Notes: generated by a model not told the origin, from the sequence alone. 36,269 bases of DNA from an uncultured Eubacteriales bacterium (GCA_934463035.1 CAKSIG010000011.1:1-36269), one strand, 5' to 3'. Counted from the first letter of the stretch, positions 14,027 to 21,387 are shown. A program made the numbers and translations.

Positions 14027-16663
14027 ATGAGTCACAAGTACGTTTACCTTTTCAGCGAAGGCAACGCAAAAATGCGTGAGCTTCTCGGCGGCAAAGGCGC
14101 AAACCTTGCAGAGATGACCGGTCTCGGTCTTCCCGTTCCGCAGGGCTTCACCATTTCGACAGAGGCTTGCACACAGTACTATGAGGACGGTCAGAAGATC
14201 AATGACGAAATTCAGGCTCAAATCATGGAATACATTGAGAAGATGGAGACTATCACCGGCAAAAAGTTCGGCGATAAGGAAAATCCGCTTCTCGTTTCCG
14301 TTCGTTCGGGTGCCCGTGCGTCTATGCCGGGTATGATGGATACTATCCTCAACCTCGGTCTTAACGAAGAGGTTGTTGATGTTATCGCAGAAAAATCAGG
14401 CAATCCCCGTTGGGCTTGGGACTGTTACAGAAGATTTATTCAGATGTATTCCGACGTTGTTATGGAAGTCGGTAAAAAGTACTTTGAACAGCTTATTGAC
14501 GAGATGAAGGCTAAGAGAGGCGTTACTCAGGACGTTGAGCTTACCGCTGACGATCTTAAAGAACTTGCTTCTCAGTTCAAGGCAGAATACAAGCAGAAGA
14601 TCGGTGCTGATTTCCCGACTGATCCTAAGGAACAGTTGATGGGCGCTATAAAGGCTGTTTTCCGTTCGTGGGACAACCCCCGTGCAAACGTTTACCGCCG
14701 AGACAATGATATTCCTTATTCTTGGGGTACCGCTGTTAACGTACAGATGATGGCTTTCGGTAATATGGGTGATGACTGCGGTACAGGCGTTGCCTTTACC
14801 CGCGATCCGGCTACCGGTGCTAAGGGACTTTTCGGTGAGTTCCTTACCAATGCTCAGGGTGAGGACGTTGTTGCAGGCGTTCGTACTCCTATGCACATCT
14901 CCGAGATGGAGCAGAAGTTCCCCGAAGCATTCAAGCAGTTTAAAGCTGTTTGCGAAAAGCTCGAAAATCACTACCGCGATATGCAGGATATGGAATTTAC
15001 CGTTGAACACGGCAAGCTCTTTATGCTCCAAACACGTAACGGTAAGAGAACCGCTCAGGCTGCTCTCAAAATCGCTTGCGACCTCGTTGACGAGGGAATG
15101 ATTACTGACGAAGAAGCAGTTCTTATGATAGATCCCCGTAACCTTGACACACTTCTTCATCCGCAGTTTGACGCTAAGGCTCTCAAAGCGGCTACACCTG
15201 TTGGCAAGGCTCTTCCTGCTTCTCCCGGTGCCGCTTGCGGTAAGATAGTGTTCTCTGCTGACGATGCAAAGGCTTGGGGCGCTCGCGGCGAGAAGGTCGT
15301 TCTCGTCCGTCTTGAAACCTCACCTGAGGACATTGAAGGTATGAAGGCTGCTCAGGGTATACTGACCGTTCGCGGCGGTATGACTTCACACGCCGCTGTT
15401 GTTGCCCGCGGTATGGGTACCTGCTGTGTATCCGGCTGCACCGCAATCAATATGGACGAGGACAACAAGCAGTTCACACTTTCAGGCAAAACCTATCACG
15501 AGGGCGATTATCTCTCGCTTGACGGTTCTACCGGTAACATTTATGACGGCATAATCCCGACCGTTGACGCTTCTATCGCAGGCGAATTCGGCAGAATTAT
15601 GGCTTGGGCTGACAAGTACCGCAAGCTCGGCGTTCGCACCAATGCGGATACTCCGAGAGACGCTAAGAAAGCTGCCGAACTCGGCGCTGAGGGTATCGGA
15701 CTTTGCCGTACTGAGCATATGTTCTTTGAGGGCAACCGTATCGACTACTTCCGCCAGATGATCTGCTCATCTACCGTTGAAGAAAGAGAAAAGGCTCTTG
15801 AAAACATTATTCCGTTCCAGCAGGGCGACTTTGAAAAGCTCTACGAGGCTCTCGAGGGCAAGCCTGTTACTATCCGTTTCCTGGATCCTCCGCTTCACGA
15901 GTTTGTTCCTACTGAGGAATCAGACATTAAGAAACTTGCAGACGCACAGGGCAAGAGCGTTGAGGACATCAAGGCTATAATCGCTTCTCTGCACGAGGCT
16001 AACCCGATGATGGGCCACCGCGGCTGCCGTCTTGCGGTTACCTATCCTGAAATCGCAAAGATGCAGACAACCGCTGTTATCCGCGCCGCTATTAACGTTA
16101 AGAAGGCTCACGCCGATTGGAACATAGTTCCCGAAATTATGATTCCGCTCGTTGGCGACGTTAAGGAGCTTAAATATGTTAAGAAGACCGTTGTTGAGAC
16201 TGCTGACGCTGAAATAGCCGCCGCAGGAATCGACCTCAAATATGAAGTCGGCACAATGATCGAGATCCCGCGTGCCGCTCTCACAGCTGATGAGATTGCT
16301 AAGGAAGCTGAGTTCTTCTGCTTCGGCACCAACGACCTCACTCAGATGACATACGGTTTCAGCCGTGATGACGCAGGTAAGTTCCTCGACGCTTACTATG
16401 ACGCTAAGATATTTGAGAACGATCCGTTTGCTAAGCTCGACCAGAACGGCGTGGGCAAGCTGATGGAAATGGCTGTTAAGCTCGGCAAGGGCGTAAGAAG
16501 CGACCTCCACTGCGGTATCTGCGGTGAGCACGGCGGCGACCCGTCTTCTGTTGAGTTCTGCCACAAGATCGGTCTTGACTATGTATCCTGCTCTCCGTTC
16601 CGCGTTCCGATTGCACGTCTTGCAGCAGCACAGGCAGCAATTAAGGATCAGAAGAGCAAGTAA
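14027..16663 (+). CDS. ppdK: Pyruvate, phosphate dikinase
   Basis: Interconverts pyruvate, ATP and phosphate with phosphoenolpyruvate, AMP and pyrophosphate; many anaerobes use it in glycolysis or gluconeogenesis. The 878-residue protein has the N-terminal ATP-grasp domain (LLGGKGANLAEMTGLGLPVP), the phosphohistidine swivel domain with GGMTSHAAVVARGMG, and a C-terminal PEP-binding barrel with GICGEHGGDPSSVEF. Length is normal. AGGAGG precedes the ATG. Codon use stands out: GCT, GTT, CGT, GGT and AAG dominate, whereas neighbours favour GCG, GTA, AAA and ATA. This marks it as one of the most highly expressed genes here. Single-gene unit with terminator at 16716-16749. Confidence 0.98.
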   Translation: MSHKYVYLFSEGNAKMRELLGGKGANLAEMTGLGLPVPQGFTISTEACTQYYEDGQKINDEIQAQIMEYIEKMETITGKKFGDKENPLLVSVRSGARASMPGMMDTILNLGLNEEVVDVIAEKSGNPRWAWDCYRRFIQMYSDVVMEVGKKYFEQLIDEMKAKRGVTQDVELTADDLKELASQFKAEYKQKIGADFPTDPKEQLMGAIKAVFRSWDNPRANVYRRDNDIPYSWGTAVNVQMMAFGNMGDDCGTGVAFTRDPATGAKGLFGEFLTNAQGEDVVAGVRTPMHISEMEQKFPEAFKQFKAVCEKLENHYRDMQDMEFTVEHGKLFMLQTRNGKRTAQAALKIACDLVDEGMITDEEAVLMIDPRNLDTLLHPQFDAKALKAATPVGKALPASPGAACGKIVFSADDAKAWGARGEKVVLVRLETSPEDIEGMKAAQGILTVRGGMTSHAAVVARGMGTCCVSGCTAINMDEDNKQFTLSGKTYHEGDYLSLDGSTGNIYDGIIPTVDASIAGEFGRIMAWADKYRKLGVRTNADTPRDAKKAAELGAEGIGLCRTEHMFFEGNRIDYFRQMICSSTVEEREKALENIIPFQQGDFEKLYEALEGKPVTIRFLDPPLHEFVPTEESDIKKLADAQGKSVEDIKAIIASLHEANPMMGHRGCRLAVTYPEIAKMQTTAVIRAAINVKKAHADWNIVPEIMIPLVGDVKELKYVKKTVVETADAEIAAAGIDLKYEVGTMIEIPRAALTADEIAKEAEFFCFGTNDLTQMTYGFSRDDAGKFLDAYYDAKIFENDPFAKLDQNGVGKLMEMAVKLGKGVRSDLHCGICGEHGGDPSSVEFCHKIGLDYVSCSPFRVPIARLAAAQAAIKDQKSK

Positions 16664-16715
16664 TTCTTCAAACACTGGAATTGTCAGTTTTAATATTGAA
16701 GGATATATAATTAAT

Positions 16716-16749
16716 AAAAATCCCTCTGCCATAGGGCAGGGGGATTTTT
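16716..16749 (+). terminator. Terminator of ppdK
   Basis: AAAAATCCCTCTGCC (16716-16730), loop ATA, GGGCAGGGGGATTTTT: a long G+C-rich stem ending in T residues. The symmetrical A and T tails would let it act on both strands. Confidence 0.88.
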
Positions 16750-16818
16750 GCGCGTTGAAAAGATATAAGAATTATGATAAAATCTGCTTGTCAGATTGGA
16801 ATTTTGCAGGTGAAAAGA

Positions 16819-17337
16819 ATGGTACTTGAAACTGAGCGATTAATATTAAGAGATATGACGTCAGATGATTTTGACGCACTTTATAAGGTCTTGGCGGATT
16901 CGGATATAATGCAGCACTATCCGTATACCTTTGATGAAGCCAGAGTTAGAAATTGGATAAATAAAAATATAGAAAGGTATCAGATATTCGGTTTCGGTCT
17001 ATGGGCGGTCTGCCTGAAAGAAACGGGCGAGCTGATAGGAGATTGCGGATTAACAATGCAGCTTATTAACGGACAAATCAGACCGGAAATAGGTTATCAT
17101 ATAAGAAAAGATCGGCAAGGAAAGCGGTATGCAAAGGAAGCCGCGGCCGCAGTAAGGGATTGGACCTTTAATAACACGCCTTTTAATGTTATATATTCGT
17201 ATATGAAGCATACAAATGTCCCGTCATATAAAACCGCTGTTTCTTGGGGCTGCAAACAGGTTGAGGAATTTCTGGATGACGAAAATGGAATCACAAAGGT
17301 TTTTGCTGTTTCAAGGGAAGAATGGGAACGCTTATAA
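16819..17337 (+). CDS. GNAT acetyltransferase, RimJ/RimL type
   Basis: A 172-residue GNAT-fold enzyme that should use acetyl-CoA to acetylate an amine. It starts with the RimJ/RimL/SpeG-like pattern LETERLILRDMTSDDFDAL and carries the acetyl-CoA pyrophosphate loop as RKDRQGKRYAKEAAAAV. The ATG at 16819 has AGGTGA about 6 nt upstream; the longer frame to 16774 has no ribosome-binding site. Substrate unknown. It opens a region with more A+T-rich codon use that runs to about 20900, and 29 nt separate it from a second, different GNAT gene. Confidence 0.87.
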   Translation: MVLETERLILRDMTSDDFDALYKVLADSDIMQHYPYTFDEARVRNWINKNIERYQIFGFGLWAVCLKETGELIGDCGLTMQLINGQIRPEIGYHIRKDRQGKRYAKEAAAAVRDWTFNNTPFNVIYSYMKHTNVPSYKTAVSWGCKQVEEFLDDENGITKVFAVSREEWERL

Positions 17338-17366
17338 AACTTTGAAGGATAATTCGGAGAGAATTT

Positions 17367-17873
17367 ATGTTGAAATTTATTTTACCGACCGAACAAAACG
17401 AAATCGAAGTGCTGTCGTTTTACGGGGAAATTGAGAACAACGGCGGTGAATGCATAGGTATTGCAAATTATAAAAACTATGATTTATGGCTCAAAAATAT
17501 GCAAAACCGACACACGGGGGAAGACCTGCCCGAGGGTTATGTGCGTGAGAATTTTTACCTTTGCTATGAAAAAGACCGCTTGATCGGAGTATTCAGTTTA
17601 AAGTTTGAATTGACGAAATTTTTGCTTGATTACGGCGGCCATATCGGGTATGCCGTTCGTCCCTCCCAACGTAATCGCGGTCTTGCGACCCAGATGTTGA
17701 AGCAGGGCTTGGAACTTGCAAAGGAGTTTGGTTTCGACCGTGTTCTATGCATTTGCGACGATGATAACCGCGCCTCCGAAAAAGTTATTTTAAAAAACTG
17801 CGGCGTTTTTGAGGACAGACGGTATTTTTCAGATGAAAACGTTTTCGTTAAGCGCTTTTGGATTAATTTATAA
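17367..17873 (+). CDS. GNAT acetyltransferase
   Basis: A 168-residue GNAT protein only distantly similar to its neighbour. The acetyl-CoA-binding region is GYAVRPSQRNRGLATQML (R/QxxGxG/A pattern). The N-terminal part resembles GNATs that carry IANYKNYDLWLKNM, and the end has the usual CDDDNRASEKVILKNCGV strand-helix. The ATG follows GGAGAG. It likely shares a transcript with the upstream GNAT and the small protein after it. Substrate unknown; no aminoglycoside-type signature is evident. Confidence 0.87.
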   Translation: MLKFILPTEQNEIEVLSFYGEIENNGGECIGIANYKNYDLWLKNMQNRHTGEDLPEGYVRENFYLCYEKDRLIGVFSLKFELTKFLLDYGGHIGYAVRPSQRNRGLATQMLKQGLELAKEFGFDRVLCICDDDNRASEKVILKNCGVFEDRRYFSDENVFVKRFWINL

Positions 17874-17903
17874 CAGTAATTGCGGGCTTGTGAGGAATAA
17901 GAA

Positions 17904-18110
17904 ATGAGTAAGTATAATTCTTTGTGGGAATATGTGCAGGGAAGCGAAAAACAATCATTAAAAATGACATTTGAAGAAATACAAAATATTACGGGAACTA
18001 CGATAGACCACTCTTTTCTCAATTATAAAAAGGATATTATCGGATATGGTTATCAGGTCGGCAAAATATCACTAAAAGAGCGAACGGTTGAGTTTAAAAA
18101 AGTTAATTAA
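17904..18110 (+). CDS. Small uncharacterised protein (68 aa)
   Basis: Starts SKYNSLWEYVQ, continues LKMTFEEIQNITG and ends YGYQVGKISLKERTVEFKKV. This layout resembles small one-domain proteins with a KYxxLxEYL start, a TFEEIE helix and a Gly-Tyr-x-Val close, often annotated only as a domain of unknown function. GAGGAAT lies about 7 nt before the ATG. No signal peptide, cysteines or membrane segment. It follows the second GNAT gene by 30 nt, probably in the same unit. Confidence 0.6.
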   Translation: MSKYNSLWEYVQGSEKQSLKMTFEEIQNITGTTIDHSFLNYKKDIIGYGYQVGKISLKERTVEFKKVN

Positions 18111-18209
18111 ATTTAAAAAACAACCCTTTTGAATTGAAATATTTATGATACTGTCAAATCTGTATTTACAGCATCAGTAAATAAACTGCGGTTTGCAGAA
18201 AAAGTGTGC

Positions 18210-18258
18210 GTGAAAAACCTGCAAAAAATGCGCGGATTGTTTAATTAATCATAATAAA
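18210..18258 (+). repeat. 49-bp direct repeat, copy A
   Basis: Matches copy B at 20876-20924 at 46 of 49 positions: 26 identical bases, five with three changes, then 18 identical. In one frame both copies read EKPAKNAR plus two residues and a stop, and weaker similarity continues a few codons upstream. They may therefore be 3' ends of related coding sequences rather than a neutral repeat. Confidence 0.85.
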
Positions 18259-18320
18259 AATCTTCGTTGGTGTTTATTGTTATACCGTAATATATGCAGA
18301 AATTAAATAGAAGTATATTG

Positions 18321-18366
18321 CAAAAAAAGATTAAAAGGACCTTTTTTTGATTTAAACGATCCTTTT
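18321..18366 (+). terminator. Terminator-like hairpin before the kinase gene
   Basis: CAAAAAAA (18321-18328) can pair with TTTTTTTG (18342-18349), and AAAAGGA (18333-18339) alternatively with TCCTTTT (18360-18366). It may end the GNAT transcript. The stems are A+T-rich, so support is modest. Confidence 0.4.
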
Positions 18367-18382
18367 ATTGTTGGATAGGTCG

Positions 18383-18391
18383 TGATATACT
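18383..18391 (+). promoter_or_regulatory. Extended -10 promoter of the kinase-AraC gene
   Basis: TG-A-TATACT with the TG at 18383-18384 and TATACT at 18386-18391. No good -35 is present at 17 nt, a pattern typical of activator-dependent promoters and compatible with control by the AraC domain it expresses. Leader about 13 nt, with GAGGTGAG as ribosome-binding site. Confidence 0.45.
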
Positions 18392-18410
18392 AAAACTGCG
18401 AGGTGAGATT

Positions 18411-19652
18411 ATGAGATTGCTGAATTTCGGTTCCTGTAATATAGACTATGTATATCAGATTGACCATGTTGTAAACGGCGGCGAGACAGAACATAGCCGT
18501 CAGCTTAATATTTATCCCGGAGGGAAAGGACTTAATATGTCTGTCGCTATCGCGCGTGCCGGCGTGCCGGTATTTCATGCGGCTGTACTCGGAAGTGACG
18601 GCGCTTTTCTTTCCGATGTGCTAATGAAAAGCGGAGTGGATGTTTCTCTTTCAAAATTTGTGGACGAGAAAAATGGTCACGCAATAATTCAGGTTAATAA
18701 ATATGGTGAAAACGCCATTATCGTTTATCCCGGCACAAATCATTTGATAGACAAGGATTATGTGGATGAGGTTCTTTCGCATTTCAGCAGAGGAGATTTT
18801 CTTGTTTTGCAAAATGAAGTAAGTGAGCTTGAATATATAATTAGCAAGGCTTACGAAATCGGAATGGAGATAATATTAAATCCGTCTCCCGTGCGCGAAA
18901 ACCTTAAAAATATTGATTTAAGTAAGCTCTATTGTTTAATTATGAATGAACATGAGGCGTTAGAAATTCTTGGCGAAGAAAATGCGGAAAAATGTCTGTC
19001 GAAAGCCGAAAAAGAACTGCCGAATACAAAAGTTGTAATAACATTAGGAAATAAGGGAGCAGTTTACTTAGACGGTGAAAACCAAATTTTTCAGGCAGCG
19101 TATGAAGTAAAAGCGGTTGATACAACCGGGGCGGGGGATTCTTTTACAGGTTATTTTGTGGCAGGTTTGTTTAAAGGTGAATCTACTGAAAAAATTTTAA
19201 AACAGGCTGCTGCCGCAGCCGCAATTTCTGTATCACGAAACGGGGCATCAGCCTCAATACCGTCATTTGATGAAGTTTGCGAGTTTTTGCCAACAATGAC
19301 TGAACGCAAAAATGATAAAAAATCATCCGAACAACTTAAAGCTATAGAGAAATATATTGAAAAAAATTTAAAGCAGGCAACATTACAGCAATTGGCATAT
19401 GAACTGAATTATTCATATAGCTTTGCAGGTAATTTGGTTAGGAAACTCACAGGTATGCCGTTTACAGAGTATTTGCAAACAAAAAGATTAAGCGAAGCAT
19501 CGCGGCTTTTAACGGAAACTTCACTTTCGGTGTATGAAATTTCAAACACCGTAGGATATGAAAATGAAAGTTTTTTCCGCAGAAAATTCAAGGAAAGATA
19601 TAAAGATTCACCGAAACGGTATCGAATGAAAAAAGGAAGTAATGGGAAATGA
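18411..19652 (+). CDS. Ribokinase-like PfkB kinase fused to an AraC DNA-binding domain
   Basis: One 413-residue frame joins an enzyme to a transcription factor. Residues 1-295 are a PfkB/ribokinase-fold sugar kinase with GGKGLNMSVAIARAG (from 37) and the C-terminal signature DTTGAGDSFTGYF (237-249; Asp243 the expected catalytic base). Residues about 307-405 are a complete AraC-type double helix-turn-helix, from AIEKYIEKNL to SPKRYRMKK with VGYENESFFRRKFKERY in the second HTH. There is no stop or frameshift between them. The next gene, a nucleoside hydrolase, overlaps by 4 bp. A sensible reading is that the kinase domain both phosphorylates ribose (or a nucleoside) and acts as the sensor for the DNA-binding domain; that is inference. 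Confidence 0.9.
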   Translation: MRLLNFGSCNIDYVYQIDHVVNGGETEHSRQLNIYPGGKGLNMSVAIARAGVPVFHAAVLGSDGAFLSDVLMKSGVDVSLSKFVDEKNGHAIIQVNKYGENAIIVYPGTNHLIDKDYVDEVLSHFSRGDFLVLQNEVSELEYIISKAYEIGMEIILNPSPVRENLKNIDLSKLYCLIMNEHEALEILGEENAEKCLSKAEKELPNTKVVITLGNKGAVYLDGENQIFQAAYEVKAVDTTGAGDSFTGYFVAGLFKGESTEKILKQAAAAAAISVSRNGASASIPSFDEVCEFLPTMTERKNDKKSSEQLKAIEKYIEKNLKQATLQQLAYELNYSYSFAGNLVRKLTGMPFTEYLQTKRLSEASRLLTETSLSVYEISNTVGYENESFFRRKFKERYKDSPKRYRMKKGSNGK

Positions 19653-20557
19653 CAAAAGAACAGTATATTAAGAATTTATCGGTTCCCCAAAGAAAAATTG
19701 ATGTAGTATTGGATACAGATGCGTTTAATGAAATCGATGATCAGTTTGCAATATCGTATTTAATTCGCTCTACTGAAAAACTGAATACAAAAGCTATTTA
19801 TGCCGCGCCTTTTTATAATGCAAAATCTTCGGGTCCTGCCGACGGTATGGAGAAAAGTTATGCGGAAATAAAAAAATTGCAGAAACTGCTTGACAGCAAT
19901 ATTCCGATGTTTAAAGGATCTGAAAGCTATTTAAAGGATGAAGATACTCCGATTATATCACCTGCTGCTAAAGATCTTGCAGAGCGTGTAAAACAGTATT
20001 CTCCTGAAAATCCGCTTTATGTGGTAGCTATCGGAGCAATTACAAATGTCGCTTCAGCAATTTTGCTTAATCCTGAAACCGCGGAGAATACCGTAGTGGT
20101 TTGGCTTGGCGGTCATGCACATCACTATTGCGATACAAAGGAATTCAATATGTATCAGGATATTGCCGCTGCGAGAATTGTAATGGGGTGCGGAGTACCT
20201 TTTGTTCAGTTGCCCTGCCAAGGTGTTGTAAGTTCTTTTACTTTTTCCCGTCCGGAGCTTGAACATTGGTTTGTCGGAAAAAACAGCTTGACCGATTATC
20301 TTGCTAAAAATACTATAACGGAAGCGGAATTATATGCTGCGGGGAAACCGTGGACTCGAGTTATTTGGGACGTAACTGCGGTTGCATGGCTTTTGAATGA
20401 CGCAGAGCGTTTTATGAAGACGAAAATTATAAATACGCGCCTGCCTGATTATAAAGGTTACTATTGTTTGCCTGAGCCGACCTTGCTTTGTGATTATGTG
20501 TATTTTATTCACAATACAGCTTTGAAAGAAGATTTAATAAAAAAGCTATGTAGGTAA
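19649..20557 (+). CDS. Inosine/uridine-preferring nucleoside hydrolase
   Basis: Hydrolyses the N-glycosidic bond of ribonucleosides to free base and ribose. The calcium/ribose-binding aspartate cluster is seen as DTDAFNEIDD (residues 22-31). IGAITNVASA corresponds to the usual GPLTNLA block and EFNMYQDIAAA to the EFNxxxDxxAA block. Near the C-terminus the usual HDxxAV reads WDVTAV, so the common active-site His is Trp here, hinting at different base preference. At 302 residues it is of normal size. ATGA overlap with the kinase-AraC gene indicates coupled translation. Released ribose would be the direct substrate of a ribokinase. Confidence 0.9.
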   Translation: MTKEQYIKNLSVPQRKIDVVLDTDAFNEIDDQFAISYLIRSTEKLNTKAIYAAPFYNAKSSGPADGMEKSYAEIKKLQKLLDSNIPMFKGSESYLKDEDTPIISPAAKDLAERVKQYSPENPLYVVAIGAITNVASAILLNPETAENTVVVWLGGHAHHYCDTKEFNMYQDIAAARIVMGCGVPFVQLPCQGVVSSFTFSRPELEHWFVGKNSLTDYLAKNTITEAELYAAGKPWTRVIWDVTAVAWLLNDAERFMKTKIINTRLPDYKGYYCLPEPTLLCDYVYFIHNTALKEDLIKKLCR

Positions 20558-20559
20558 AA

Positions 20560-20735
20560 ATGTTTTGCCGCAACTTTCCTGTAACTGATTTTAAAGCTGG
20601 AATAAAAGATAAAAAACCTTTGGGCGCGGAAATTTTCGGAATAACGCATTTTATTGAGGTGCTTTCCGATTTCGATGCCGCAGATTGGTCATTGGATTGT
20701 TTTTAAATCCCGAATATTCGGACTTCGCAAATTAG
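20560..20735 (+). pseudogene. Short gene fragment with a T-run frameshift, family unknown
   Basis: Starting 3 nt after the hydrolase stop, a frame of 48 codons (ending WSLDCF) stops at TAA 20704-20706. Adding one T to the five-T run at 20700-20704 joins it to the next frame, continuing LNPEYSDFAN to a stop at 20733-20735. That fits a decayed gene fragment. I do not recognise the family. The section AGIKDKKPLGAEIFGITHF looks like a conserved protein block. Confidence 0.45.
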
Positions 20736-20739
20736 ATAA

Positions 20740-20910
20740 ACAGCGGAGCGACCACGCTTTGCGAACAATGTTGCGGCAAAGACGACCTTTTTAAAGTATC
20801 TCGGCAATGTAAATACTAATCCAAGACAAATATATTTTGCAAACCAAATCGTTGATGTATCGTTCAAAACGGTATGTGAAAAACCTGCAAAAAATGCGCG
20901 GCTCGCTTAA
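20740..20910 (+). pseudogene. Possible C-terminal remnant of type I restriction subunit HsdR
   Basis: An open stretch of 56 codons without a start codon, between two stops. AAKTTFLKYL and NTNPRQIYFANQIVD resemble the C-terminal region of HsdR/EcoEI-type R subunits (helix, then NxRQIxFVxxIV). After QIVD the expected YIVKNG part is missing and the frame passes into the 49-bp repeat (EKPAKNARLA, stop). No hsdM or hsdS is in the window. The family match is from memory of the pattern, so it is tentative. Confidence 0.4.
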
Positions 20911-20924
20911 TTAATCATAATAAA
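20876..20924 (+). repeat. 49-bp direct repeat, copy B
   Basis: 46 of 49 positions match copy A at 18210-18258. Its right part (20915-20921) contributes the -35 box of the proposed spoIIID promoter, so the copies may descend from the region upstream of spoIIID. The two copies bracket the kinase/hydrolase islet. Confidence 0.85.
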
Positions 20925-20943
20925 CCATATTCTTTCATACAAT
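20915..20943 (+). promoter_or_regulatory. Sigma-E-type promoter of spoIIID
   Basis: TCATAAT (20915-20921), 14 nt, CATACAAT (20936-20943). This fits the mother-cell sigma-E consensus (about KMATATT, 14-15 nt, CATACAnT) at 6 of 7 and 8 of 8 positions. SpoIIID is a known sigma-E target in Bacillus subtilis. Predicted transcription start near 20950, 24 nt before the ATG. Confidence 0.7.
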
Positions 20944-20973
20944 TAATCAGTACTCTTTTAGGAGTTGATTCGT

Positions 20974-21222
20974 ATGAGAGAAGCAACACAGGACAGGGCG
21001 GTAATAATCGGTGAGTATATACTTGATACAGGCGCCACCGTTCGCGCCGCCGCAAAGGTTTTTAAAATAAGCAAATCAACCGTACATAAGGATGTGACCG
21101 AGCGGCTCAAACACGATGATCCGCAGTTGTATAAAAAGGTAAAACTTGTTCTCGAAAAGAACAAACAGGAACGGCACATAAGGGGCGGTATGGCTACCAG
21201 AAGAAAATATAAAGGAGAATAG
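20974..21222 (+). CDS. spoIIID: Sporulation transcription regulator SpoIIID
   Basis: An 82-residue DNA-binding protein that switches mother-cell transcription between the sigma-E and sigma-K stages of spore formation. The helix-turn-helix spans about residues 20-45 (TVRAAAKVFKISKSTVHKDVTERL), followed by a basic C-terminal tail (RHIRGGMATRRKYKG) that also contacts DNA. Start at the ATG 20974 with AGGAG 9 nt upstream. It is the clearest sign in the window of an endospore former. Confidence 0.96.
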   Translation: MREATQDRAVIIGEYILDTGATVRAAAKVFKISKSTVHKDVTERLKHDDPQLYKKVKLVLEKNKQERHIRGGMATRRKYKGE

Positions 21223-21241
21223 TTTATATGTCGCAAAAGGC

Positions 21242-21270
21242 TTGACAAAGGCACTCTGCGGTGATATACT
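21242..21270 (+). promoter_or_regulatory. Promoter of the ilvE-metY-metA operon
   Basis: TTGACA (21242-21247), 17 nt, TATACT (21265-21270). Predicted start near 21277, leaving a leader of about 130 nt before ilvE. Confidence 0.82.
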
Positions 21271-21276
21271 CATACC

Positions 21277-21387
21277 GAGCTTTAAAGTTGCGTTTGTTCA
21301 TTTGCGGCGCGGCTTTATGAGGCGGCATTAATTATAATTTTAATCGTACCCGTCCCAAGGCTTGCCTTGTGGCGGGTGCCGTTTTTT
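21277..21387 (+). promoter_or_regulatory. Attenuator-like leader of ilvE-metY-metA
   Basis: The leader ends in an intrinsic terminator: ACCCG-TCC-CAAGGC (21348-21361) against GCCTTG-TGG-CGGGT (21364-21377), then six T (21382-21387). It lies after the promoter and before the ilvE ribosome-binding site, so it must be bypassed for expression. CGGCA (21323-21327) could pair with TGCCG (21377-21381) as a rival fold. An upstream G+C-rich block (GCGGCGCGGC, 21304-21313) is unexplained. No S-box or T-box consensus and no clear leader peptide rich in Met or branched-chain codons is seen. Confidence 0.65.

Larger units (their letters stand above)
18111..18410. other. 300-bp intergenic region left of the kinase islet
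   Basis: No gene is supported here. It holds the first copy of the 49-bp repeat (18210-18258), a T-rich hairpin (18321-18366) and an extended -10 promoter (18383-18391). Confidence 0.7.

Noticed and set aside
15920..16732. Long minus-strand frame opposite ppdK
   Set aside because: It mirrors the strongly biased codons of ppdK on the other strand, has no ribosome-binding site and no recognisable domain.
16819..17873. The two GNAT genes as a recent duplication or as antibiotic-resistance genes
   Set aside because: The proteins share only the acetyl-CoA-binding pattern, and neither shows an aminoglycoside or streptothricin acetyltransferase signature.
18210..20924. CRISPR or tandem repeat array
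   Set aside because: Only two copies, 2.6 kb apart with genes between them; no regularly spaced repeats occur anywhere in the window.
21277..21387. T-box riboswitch before ilvE
   Set aside because: The CGTCCCAAGG terminator arm recalls T-box leaders, but the leader is too short and the conserved GGTGGNACCGCG antiterminator sequence is missing.
21277..21387. SAM (S-box) riboswitch before the methionine genes
   Set aside because: No S-box core such as AGAGNGGNGGAGGGA can be found in the leader.
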